The notes beneath the pieces are model-generated. The model saw nothing but the letters and a program-made list of their open reading frames with translations. It did no database searches and had not been told where the DNA came from. DNA of 64,000 nucleotides from Streptomyces showdoensis (GTDB lineage Bacteria; Actinomycetota; Actinomycetes; Streptomycetales; Streptomycetaceae). Positions 10,447-17,954 of this stretch are shown here, one piece after another; position 1 is the stretch's first letter, and each line of letters begins with the position of its first letter. The position numbers and the translations under genes were made by a program. The stretch covers positions 930,001-994,000 of the forward strand of contig NZ_BAAAXG010000026.1 of NCBI RefSeq assembly GCF_039535475.1, given 5' to 3'.

Positions 10447-10829
10447 GCCAGGACGCCCTTCTTGTACGCGTAGAGCAGTCCCACGGCCAGGAAGCCGAGG
10501 AAGATGAACATCTCGACCAGCGTCGTCGCGCCGTAGCCGGGCGCGGCGAAGACCGTGGCCCAGGGGAAGAGGAAGATCGAGTCGACCGCGAAGATCACGT
10601 AGAGGAAGGCGTAGACGTAGTAGCGGACCTGGGTGTGGGCCCAGCCCTCGCCGACCGGGTCGACGCCGCACTCGTACGTCAGCAGCTTCTCGGGGGTGGG
10701 CACGACGGGCCGGAGCAGCCGGCCCGCGCCGAACGCGACGGCCACGAAGAGCACTCCGAGCACGGCCAGCAGCCCGACGACGGAGTACGTCTGAAAGTAG
10801 TCCGCCGCGACAACGGTCGGTTCCCGCAC
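10437..10829 (-). CDS. nuoA: NADH-quinone oxidoreductase subunit A, first gene of operon
   Basis: This 130-aa three-helix membrane subunit has the conserved loop [20 protein letters not shown] (quinone-site Cys included) and [20 protein letters not shown]. The GTG start at 10829 is preferred because GAGGGGC lies just upstream and gives the short N-terminus usual for NuoA. An in-frame ATG at 10856 has no good ribosome site. It opens the ten-gene operon; the promoter should lie between 10830 and 11069. Confidence 0.9.
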   Translation of the reverse strand: MREPTVVAADYFQTYSVVGLLAVLGVLFVAVAFGAGRLLRPVVPTPEKLLTYECGVDPVGEGWAHTQVRYYVYAFLYVIFAVDSIFLFPWATVFAAPGYGATTLVEMFIFLGFLAVGLLYAYKKGVLAWT

Positions 10830-10959
10830 GTCCGCCCCTCGGTCTCGGTGTCTCATCGGGTTTCGTTTACGCACGCGAGTCTAGGCCCTGCTAAAGAGAC
10901 CGTAAGCAGCCGGAGCGGGGCGGTCCGGCCGCGATCCGGCCTCGGTGCGGCCTCGGTCC

Positions 10960-11001
10960 GGCCTCGGTCCGGGTGGGGTGCGGCCTCGGTCCGGGTGGGG
11001 T
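10960..11001. repeat. Two direct copies of a 20-bp GC-rich unit upstream of the kinase gene
   Basis: The 20-bp unit starting GGCCTCGGTCC and ending GGGTGGGGT occurs at 10960-10979 and 10982-11001, with shorter GGCCTCGGT copies just before it. It lies in the divergent intergenic region between nuoA and the histidine kinase, so it may be regulatory or simply slippage. Confidence 0.7.
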
Positions 11002-11069
11002 TATCCCCCCTCTTCCTCACCGACCTCCCCCATGGCGCGCCCGGGCCTCCTACCGGCAGCCTTGTCCTC

Positions 11070-12251
11070 ATGAGTGACCTCACCGCCCCCGACGCCGACG
11101 CCCCTCCGCCGCCCGCGCGCCTCGCCTACGGCCGGCACACCTGGAAGGAGGTGGCGCACCTCCTCGCCGATCTGCCGTGCGCGCTGGCCGGTTTCGTCTA
11201 CGCCGTCGTGACGATCGCGCTCGGTGTGGGGCTCGCCGTCACCGTGATCGGGCTGCCGCTGCTCGCGCTCGGTCTGGCCGGGGCGCGCGGCATGGCCCGG
11301 TCGGAGCGGGCGCGGGCCCGCGGGCTGCTCGGCGTCCGGGTCGAGGAGCCGAGCCGGCTGCCCCGGCGGCACGGCTTCTTCCCGTGGCTGTGGGCGCAGC
11401 TGAAGGACCCGGTGGCGTGGCGGAGCCAGCTGTACGGCTTCGTGCGGCTGCCCTGGGGCATCGTGACGTTCACGGTGACGGTGGTGTCGCTGTTCGTGCT
11501 GTGGCCGGTGCTGCCGTTCATCGCGCGCGGGCTGACCAATGTCGACCGGGCCATGGTCCGGGGGCTGCTGTCGCCCTCCGACGAGCTGGAGCGGCGGATC
11601 GCCGAACTGGAGTCGGACCGGGGGGTCGTGGTGGACACGGCCGCCGCCGACCTGCGCCGCATCGAGCGCGATCTGCACGACGGGGCGCAGGCCCGGCTGG
11701 TGGCGCTCGCGATGGGGCTCGGCCTGGCGAAGGAGAAGCTGCTCGACGACCCGGACGCGGCGGCGGCGATGGTCGACGAGGCGCACGGCGAGGTGAAGCT
11801 GGCCCTCCAGGAGCTGCGCGACCTGGCCCGGGGCATCCACCCGGCCGTCCTCACCGACCGCGGCCTCGACGCGGCCCTCTCCGCGGTCTCCGCCCGCTGC
11901 ACGGTCCCCGTGAAGGTGGGGGTCGACCTGCCGGCCCGCCCGGCGGAGGCCATCGAGGGCATCGCCTACTTCACGGTCTCCGAGCTCCTCCAGAACGTCT
12001 CCAAGCACTCCCGGGCCCGTTCGGCCTCGGTGGAGGTGTGGCGGGCGGAGGACCGGCTGATGCTCCAGGTCCGCGACGACGGCGTGGGCGGCGCGCGCCT
12101 GGACGGCGGCGGTACGGGGATGGCGGGGCTCGCGGAGCGGCTCGGCGCGGTCGACGGGGTCTTCGTCGTGGACTCGCCGGAGGGCGGCCCGACGGTGGTG
12201 ACGGCGGAACTGCCCTGGCGGGACCGCGCACCGGCGACGGGCGGACGGTAG
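11070..12251 (+). CDS. Sensor histidine kinase, NarL-type (HisKA_3), paralog 1
   Basis: This 393-aa membrane kinase has an N-terminal sensor region related to the Sensor/DUF1707-like four-helix module, with hydrophobic stretches at about residues 40-72 and 130-155. A HisKA_3 dimerisation domain follows with phospho-acceptor H203 in ERDLHDGAQARL. The HATPase domain has the N-box ELLQNVSKHS and the G-box DDGVGGARLDGGGTGMAG. The start ATG at 11070 has no strong ribosome site. It is the first of a tandem pair followed by a response regulator, to which it probably signals. Large stretches are nearly identical in DNA to the next gene. Confidence 0.92.
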   Translation: MSDLTAPDADAPPPPARLAYGRHTWKEVAHLLADLPCALAGFVYAVVTIALGVGLAVTVIGLPLLALGLAGARGMARSERARARGLLGVRVEEPSRLPRRHGFFPWLWAQLKDPVAWRSQLYGFVRLPWGIVTFTVTVVSLFVLWPVLPFIARGLTNVDRAMVRGLLSPSDELERRIAELESDRGVVVDTAAADLRRIERDLHDGAQARLVALAMGLGLAKEKLLDDPDAAAAMVDEAHGEVKLALQELRDLARGIHPAVLTDRGLDAALSAVSARCTVPVKVGVDLPARPAEAIEGIAYFTVSELLQNVSKHSRARSASVEVWRAEDRLMLQVRDDGVGGARLDGGGTGMAGLAERLGAVDGVFVVDSPEGGPTVVTAELPWRDRAPATGGR

Positions 12252-12279
12252 GCCCCGGCGGGACCCGCTCCCGCCCCGC

Positions 12280-12372
12280 CGGTGCGCGGCCGGCGCCCGG
12301 CCGGCGCCTGGCCAGCGCACCGCCGGCGCCCCGCCGGCGCCCGGCCAGTGCACCGCCGGCGCCCGGCCGGTA
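12280..12372. repeat. GCCGGCGCCC-type short repeats between the two kinase genes
   Basis: The 227-bp gap between the kinases is filled by imperfect, palindromic repeats of GCCGGCGCCCGGCC and CAGTGCACCGCCGGCGC type. It could fold strongly and act as an attenuator or terminator, or be simple expansion. No coding sequence is supported. Confidence 0.6.
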
Positions 12373-12478
12373 GGGAAAACCCCCCTCCGCAGACGCCGAC
12401 CCACCTCATGGTCCCGGCTCCTCCTTCCCGGGAGGCTGGAAGCGACCACCACACCCGCGTGAGAAACGGACCTTCCCG

Positions 12479-13765
12479 ATGGCCTCCCCCCGTCTCCCCG
12501 CCGCCGTCCGCGCGCCGTTCGAAGGGCGTACCTGGCGCGGGCTCGGCTACGTCCTGCTCGGTCTGCCGCTGAGCGTCCTCTTCTTCTCCCTCTCCATCGC
12601 CTTCTTCTCGGCCGGCGCCGGACTGCTCATCACCTTCCTCGGCATTCCGGTGCTGGCCGGCACGCTCGCGATGTGCCGGGGCTTCGGCGCGGTGGAGCGG
12701 GCCCGGGCGCGCGGGCTGCTGGGGCTGGACGTGCGGGCGCCGGAGCCGGTGCGGGGCCGGACCGGCGGGGCGCTGTCGTGGATGGGCGCGATGCTGAAGA
12801 GCGGGGCGTCCTGGCGGCACCTGCTGTACGCGCTGCTGCACCTGCCGTGGGCCGTCCTCTCCTTCTCCCTGGCGCTCGCGCTGTGGACCTGGGGCTGGGG
12901 CCTGTTCACGTATCCGCTGTGGCAGTGGGTCTTCCCGATGTACGCGGGTCAGGCCGGGCTCCAGCTGTACGGGGACGGCACCCACGACATCTACCTGGAC
13001 TCGGGCTTCGAGATCGCCTTCACCAGCCTGGTGGGCCTGCTGTTCGTGCTGGCCGGGCCGTGGGTCCTGCGGGGCCTGGTGGCGGTGGACCGGCTGATGG
13101 TCTCGGGGCTGCTGGGGCCGTCCCGGCTGGCCTCGCGGGTGTCGGAGCTGGAGTCGGACCGGGGCGTGGTCGTGGACACGGCCGCCGCCGATCTGCGCCG
13201 CATCGAGCGGGACCTGCACGACGGGGCGCAGGCCCGCCTGGTGTCCCTGGCGATGGACCTGGGCCTGGCGAAGGAGAAGCTGGCGCACGATCCGCTGGCC
13301 GCCGCGGTGATGGTCGACGAGGCGCACGGCGAGGTGAAGCTGGCCCTCCAGGAGCTGCGCGACCTGGCCCGGGGCATCCACCCGGCCGTCCTCACCGACC
13401 GCGGCCTCGACGCGGCCCTCTCCGCGGTCTCCGCCCGCTGCACCGTCCCGGTGACGGTGACGGTGGAGCTGCCGGCCCGCCCGGCCGCGGCCATCGAGGG
13501 CATCGCCTACTTCACGGTCTCCGAGCTCCTCCAGAACGTCTCGAAGCACGCGAGGGCCCGGCAGGCCTGGGTGGACGTGTGGCGTTCGGGGGACCGGCTG
13601 ATGCTCCAGGTCCGCGACGACGGCGTGGGCGGCGCGGCGCCGGCGGAGGGCCGCGGCCTGGCGGGCCTGACGGAGCGACTGGACGCGGTCGACGGCGTCC
13701 TGGCGGTGGACTCCCCCGCCGGCGGCCCGACGACGGTCACGGCCGAGCTGCCCTGGCGGGCCTGA
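12479..13765 (+). CDS. Sensor histidine kinase, NarL-type (HisKA_3), paralog 2
   Basis: This 428-aa kinase has the same layout as its neighbour: sensor region with membrane segments (about residues 23-60, 118-150 and 180-200), HisKA_3 with H247 in ERDLHDGAQARL, and HATPase with ELLQNVSKHA and DDGVGGAAPAEGRGLAG. It differs by an inserted extracytoplasmic loop (about residues 150-178, including YGDGTHDIYLDSG) that paralog 1 lacks, so the two probably sense different things. It should phosphorylate the response regulator encoded 134 bp downstream. Confidence 0.92.
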   Translation: MASPRLPAAVRAPFEGRTWRGLGYVLLGLPLSVLFFSLSIAFFSAGAGLLITFLGIPVLAGTLAMCRGFGAVERARARGLLGLDVRAPEPVRGRTGGALSWMGAMLKSGASWRHLLYALLHLPWAVLSFSLALALWTWGWGLFTYPLWQWVFPMYAGQAGLQLYGDGTHDIYLDSGFEIAFTSLVGLLFVLAGPWVLRGLVAVDRLMVSGLLGPSRLASRVSELESDRGVVVDTAAADLRRIERDLHDGAQARLVSLAMDLGLAKEKLAHDPLAAAVMVDEAHGEVKLALQELRDLARGIHPAVLTDRGLDAALSAVSARCTVPVTVTVELPARPAAAIEGIAYFTVSELLQNVSKHARARQAWVDVWRSGDRLMLQVRDDGVGGAAPAEGRGLAGLTERLDAVDGVLAVDSPAGGPTTVTAELPWRA

Positions 13766-13898
13766 CCGCCGTGGGGGCGTGACCGCGGCGGCCCGCGGGC
13801 GGGCGGTCCACCTGGCCGAGTTGAACCCCCGCGCCGTCTCCCGCGTCCTTTCTGCTGCGATGCTGGGGAGCTCTCAGCTCAGGCAGAAAGGCAGGGCC

Positions 13899-14582
13899 GT
13901 GACGGACAAGGGCACGGAGGCAGTACGGGTGGTCATCGCCGAGGATTCGGTGCTGCTCCGTGAGGGTCTGACCCGTCTCCTCACCGACCTGGGGCACGAG
14001 GTCGTGGCCGGGGTGGGTGACGGCGAGGCACTGGTGAAGACCGTGTCCGACCTGGCGGCCGAGGGCGCGCTGCCGGACGTCGTGGTCGCGGACGTGCGGA
14101 TGCCCCCGACCCACACGGACGAGGGCGTGCGGGCGGCGGTGCGGCTGCGCAAGGAGCACCCGGGGATCGGCGTGCTGGTGCTCTCGCAGTACGTGGAGGA
14201 GCAGTACGCGACGGAGCTGCTGGCCGGGTCCAGCGTTGGCGTCGGCTACCTGCTGAAGGACCGGGTCGCGGAGGTCCGGGAGTTCGTGGACGCGGTGGTG
14301 CGGGTGGCCCGGGGCGGCACGGCGTTGGATCCCGAGGTGGTGGCGCAGCTGCTCGGCCGGAGCCGCAAGCAGGACGTGCTGGCGGCGCTGACCCCGCGGG
14401 AGCGCGAGGTGCTGGGTCTGATGGCGGAGGGACGCACGAATTCGGCCATCGCGCGGCAGTTGGTGGTGAGCGACGGCGCGGTGGAGAAGCACATCAGCAA
14501 CATCTTCATGAAGCTCGGCCTCTCGCCGAGTGACGGGGATCACCGCCGGGTCCTGGCGGTGCTGACCTACCTGAATTCCTAG
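13899..14582 (+). CDS. Response regulator, NarL/FixJ family
   Basis: This 227-aa regulator has a receiver domain with the acidic pair in VVIAEDS, phospho-acceptor Asp in VVVADVRMPP, the Ser switch region VLVLSQYVEE and the Lys in YLLKDRV. A LuxR-type HTH follows (TPREREVLGLMAEGRTNSAI). The GTG start at 13899 follows AAAGGCAGG; a longer frame from 13779 is possible but adds no conserved sequence. It is the cognate regulator for the two kinases just upstream. Confidence 0.93.
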   Translation: MTDKGTEAVRVVIAEDSVLLREGLTRLLTDLGHEVVAGVGDGEALVKTVSDLAAEGALPDVVVADVRMPPTHTDEGVRAAVRLRKEHPGIGVLVLSQYVEEQYATELLAGSSVGVGYLLKDRVAEVREFVDAVVRVARGGTALDPEVVAQLLGRSRKQDVLAALTPREREVLGLMAEGRTNSAIARQLVVSDGAVEKHISNIFMKLGLSPSDGDHRRVLAVLTYLNS

Positions 14583-14910
14583 TTACCTGACACCCTGTCA
14601 GATAGTTCGGGACGGTTCGGCCGGCGGTTCGGCGCCATCCGGTCCACGGAGTGGACGGAGGACGCCTCCGCGTGACCGACAATGGACGGAGCGTGACCCT
14701 CGGTGGACCCGGCGGTTCACGGAGCGCGACAATTGATAAGAAAACGGCGTCGCGGGCGTCTCAAAACGAGGTCCACCATGCGAGAAGTCCCGGGAAGGCC
14801 CCCCTCACGGACGTAGGGTGGGCCACGGGACGACCGGTCGGCCGGTCGTCTTCCGAGCCTTCTCCGCCTCGGCGGAGAGAGAACCCCTGCCGCGAGGGAG
14901 GTCCAGTTCA
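14583..14910. promoter_or_regulatory. Intergenic region upstream of korA with a 6-bp inverted repeat
   Basis: This 328-bp stretch holds no supported gene. At 14587-14601 lies CTGACA, three bases, TGTCAG, which may be a weak terminator for the response regulator. A less GC-rich patch at about 14725-14770 (including TTGATAAGAAAAC) is the likeliest promoter zone for korAB. The long inverted GACCGGTCGGCCGGTC run near 14833 can form a hairpin in the leader. Confidence 0.5.
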
Positions 14911-16848
14911 GTGACCAGCCAGGTCAGTAGCGAGGCCGGTGAGGCCCTGGTCGGGGAGCAGCGCAGCGCCCCGGCGACGGCCGACCACGGTTCCGCGAAG
15001 GAAGTCCGCCGGCTCGACCGGGTGATCATCCGCTTCGCGGGTGACTCGGGTGACGGCATGCAGCTCACGGGTGACCGGTTCACCTCGGAGACCGCGTCGT
15101 TCGGGAACGACCTCTCCACGCTGCCGAACTTCCCCGCGGAGATCCGGGCCCCCGCCGGCACCCTGCCGGGCGTCTCCTCGTTCCAGCTGCACTTCGCCGA
15201 CCACGACATCCTGACCCCGGGCGACGCTCCGAACGTCCTGGTCGCGATGAACCCGGCCGCGCTGAAGGCCAACATCGGGGACGTGCCGCGCGGCGGCGAG
15301 ATCATCGTCAACACCGACGAGTTCGCCAAGCGCGCGATGGCGAAGGTGGGATACGCGAGCTCCCCGCTGGAGGACGGCTCGCTGGACGCCTACCGGGTGC
15401 ACCCGGTGCCGCTGACCACCCTGACGGTCGAGGCGCTGAAGGAGTTCGGGCTGTCCCGGAAGGAGGCCGAGCGCTCCAAGAACATGTTCGCGCTCGGGCT
15501 GCTCTCCTGGATGTACCACCGGCCCACCGAGGGCACCGAGACCTTCCTGCGCCAGAAGTTCGCGAAGAAGCCGCAGATCGCCGAGGCGAACGTGGCCGCC
15601 TTCCGGGCCGGCTGGAACTTCGGCGAGACCACCGAGGACTTCGCCGTCTCCTACGAGGTCGCCCCGGCGACCCGGGCCTTCCCCACCGGCACGTACCGCA
15701 ACATCTCCGGGAACCTCGCCCTCTCGTACGGACTGGTCGCCGCCGCCCGTCAGGCGGACCTGCCGCTCTACCTCGGCTCGTACCCGATCACGCCGGCCTC
15801 GGACATCCTCCACGAGCTGTCCAAGCACAAGAACTTCGGCGTGCGCACCTTCCAGGCCGAGGACGAGATCGCCGGCATCGGCGCCGCGCTCGGCGCCGCC
15901 TTCGGCGGATCGCTGGCCGTGACGACGACCTCCGGCCCCGGCGTGGCGCTCAAGTCCGAGACCATCGGTCTGGCCGTCTCGCTCGAACTGCCGCTGCTCA
16001 TCGTCGACATCCAGCGCGGCGGCCCGTCCACCGGTCTGCCCACCAAGACCGAGCAGGCCGACCTCCTCCAGGCCATGTACGGGCGCAACGGCGAGGCCCC
16101 GGTCCCGATCGTCGCCCCGAAGACCCCCGCCGACTGCTTCGACGCGGCGGTCGACGCGGCCCGGATCGCGCTCACCTACCGCACCCCGGTCTTCCTGCTC
16201 TCCGACGGCTACCTGGCCAACGGCTCCGAGCCCTGGCGCATCCCGGAGGTCGAGGAACTCCCCGACCTGACCACGGCGTTCGCCACCGGCCCGAACCACA
16301 CGCTGGCGGACGGCACCGAGGTCTTCTGGCCGTACAAGCGCGACCCGGAGACCCTCGCCCGGCCCTGGGCCGTGCCCGGCACCCCCGGTCTCGAACACCG
16401 CATCGGCGGCATCGAGAAGCAGGACGGCACCGGCAACATCAGCTACGACCCGGCCAACCACGAGTTCATGGTCCGCGCCCGGCAGGCCAAGGTCGACGGC
16501 ATCGAGGTGCCGGACATCGAGGTCGACGACCCGGACGGCGCGAGCACCCTGGTCCTCGGCTGGGGCTCCACCTACGGCCCGATCACCGCGGCCGTACGGC
16601 GGCTCCGGGTGGCCGGCCGGCCCATCGCCCAGGCCCACCTGCGGCACCTCAACCCCTTCCCGAAGAACCTCGGCGAGGTCCTGAAGCGGTACGAGAAGGT
16701 GGTGGTGCCCGAGATGAACCTGGGCCAGCTCGCCACCCTCGTCCGGGCCCGCTACCTCGTGGACGCCCGCAGCCACACCCAGGTGAACGGCATGCCGTTC
16801 AAGGCCGAGCAGCTCGCCGCCGCTCTCAAGGAGGCCATCGATGAGTGA
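14911..16848 (+). CDS. korA: 2-oxoacid:ferredoxin oxidoreductase, alpha subunit (gamma-alpha fused)
   Basis: This 645-aa subunit has an N-terminal gamma domain (IRFAGDSGDGMQLTGDRF, about residues 30-215). The pyruvate:ferredoxin oxidoreductase alpha domain follows, with YPITPASDILHELS, FQAEDEIAGIGAALGAAF and TTTSGPGVALKSE, and then the transketolase C-like domain (STLVLGWGSTYGPI). With KorB it oxidises 2-oxoglutarate, or a related 2-oxoacid, to the acyl-CoA and reduces ferredoxin. The GTG start at 14911 follows GGGAGG. The last 8 bases overlap korB. Confidence 0.93.
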   Translation: MTSQVSSEAGEALVGEQRSAPATADHGSAKEVRRLDRVIIRFAGDSGDGMQLTGDRFTSETASFGNDLSTLPNFPAEIRAPAGTLPGVSSFQLHFADHDILTPGDAPNVLVAMNPAALKANIGDVPRGGEIIVNTDEFAKRAMAKVGYASSPLEDGSLDAYRVHPVPLTTLTVEALKEFGLSRKEAERSKNMFALGLLSWMYHRPTEGTETFLRQKFAKKPQIAEANVAAFRAGWNFGETTEDFAVSYEVAPATRAFPTGTYRNISGNLALSYGLVAAARQADLPLYLGSYPITPASDILHELSKHKNFGVRTFQAEDEIAGIGAALGAAFGGSLAVTTTSGPGVALKSETIGLAVSLELPLLIVDIQRGGPSTGLPTKTEQADLLQAMYGRNGEAPVPIVAPKTPADCFDAAVDAARIALTYRTPVFLLSDGYLANGSEPWRIPEVEELPDLTTAFATGPNHTLADGTEVFWPYKRDPETLARPWAVPGTPGLEHRIGGIEKQDGTGNISYDPANHEFMVRARQAKVDGIEVPDIEVDDPDGASTLVLGWGSTYGPITAAVRRLRVAGRPIAQAHLRHLNPFPKNLGEVLKRYEKVVVPEMNLGQLATLVRARYLVDARSHTQVNGMPFKAEQLAAALKEAIDE

Positions 16849-17893
16849 GTCGCTGCTGCACCTGGTGCCGAAGGCCGAGGCCGCCCAGTCGATGAAGGAC
16901 TTCAAGTCCGACCAGGAGGTCCGCTGGTGCCCCGGCTGCGGTGACTACGCGGTGCTCGCCGCCGTCCAGGGCTTCATGCCCGAGCTCGGACTGGCCCGCG
17001 AGAACATCGTCTTCGTCTCCGGCATCGGCTGCTCGTCCCGCTTCCCGTACTACATGAACACGTACGGGATGCACTCGATCCACGGCCGCGCCCCGGCCAT
17101 CGCGACCGGCCTCGCGACCTCGCGCCGCGACCTGTCGGTGTGGGTCGTCACGGGTGACGGCGACGCCCTGTCCATCGGCGGCAACCACCTGATCCACGCG
17201 CTGCGCCGCAACGTCAACCTGAAGATCCTGCTCTTCAACAACCGGATCTACGGCCTGACCAAGGGCCAGTACAGCCCCACCTCGGAGCTCGGCAAGATCA
17301 CCAAGTCGACGCCGATGGGCTCCCTCGACGCGCCCTTCAACCCGGTGTCGCTGGCGATCGGCGCCGAGGCGAGCTTCGTGGCGCGCACGGTGGACTCCGA
17401 CCGCAAGCACCTCACCGAGGTGCTGCGGCAGGCCGCCGCCCACGACGGCACGGCGCTGGTGGAGATCTACCAGAACTGCAACATCTTCAACGACGGCGCC
17501 TTCGAGGTCCTGAAGGACAACGAGCAGGCCAAGGAGGCGGTGATCCGCCTGGAGCACGGGCAGCCGATCCGCTTCGGCGCCGCGCTCGACAAGGGCGTGG
17601 TCCGCGACGAGGCCACCGGCGACCTCCGGGTCGTCCCGGTGACCCCGGAGAACGAGGGCCGGATCCTCGTCCACGACGCCCACGCCTCCTCCCCCACGAC
17701 CGCCTTCGCGCTGTCCCGGCTCGCCGACCCCGACACGCTGCACCAGACGCCCATCGGGGTGTTCCGGTCGGTGGAGCGGCCGGTGTACGACACGCTGATG
17801 GCGGATCAGCTGGAGAAGGCCGTGGAGCAGCAGGGCAAGGGCGACCTGGGGCAGCTGCTGACCGGCAACGACACCTGGACGGTGGTCGGCTGA
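16841..17893 (+). CDS. korB: 2-oxoacid:ferredoxin oxidoreductase, beta subunit (TPP-binding)
   Basis: This 350-aa subunit has the TPP/Mg motif VVTGDGDALSIGGNHLIH with LLFNNRIYGLTKGQ, and the Cys residues in RWCPGCGDY, GIGCSSRFPYY and the YQNCNIF region that coordinate the single 4Fe-4S cluster. This layout matches actinobacterial KorB used as an alternative to 2-oxoglutarate dehydrogenase. The start lies inside the end of korA, giving tight coupling. A two-way terminator follows. Confidence 0.94.
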   Translation: MSESLLHLVPKAEAAQSMKDFKSDQEVRWCPGCGDYAVLAAVQGFMPELGLARENIVFVSGIGCSSRFPYYMNTYGMHSIHGRAPAIATGLATSRRDLSVWVVTGDGDALSIGGNHLIHALRRNVNLKILLFNNRIYGLTKGQYSPTSELGKITKSTPMGSLDAPFNPVSLAIGAEASFVARTVDSDRKHLTEVLRQAAAHDGTALVEIYQNCNIFNDGAFEVLKDNEQAKEAVIRLEHGQPIRFGAALDKGVVRDEATGDLRVVPVTPENEGRILVHDAHASSPTTAFALSRLADPDTLHQTPIGVFRSVERPVYDTLMADQLEKAVEQQGKGDLGQLLTGNDTWTVVG

Positions 17894-17915
17894 CGGCCGG
17901 CCGCACGACCGCACC

Positions 17916-17954
17916 GACTGACCGCCGCCCCGGCTCCCGGGGCCGCGGTCAGTC
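17916..17954. terminator. Bidirectional terminator between korB and the convergent kinase gene
   Basis: A 16-bp stem (GACTGACCGCCGCCCC against GGGGCCGCGGTCAGTC, one mismatch) has a 7-base loop. It overlaps the last codons of the minus-strand kinase and serves both convergent genes. Confidence 0.8.

Noticed and set aside
12252..12478. Small gene between the two histidine kinases
   Set aside because: The gap is made of GCCGGCGCC-type repeats; open frames across it have no ribosome site or sensible translation.
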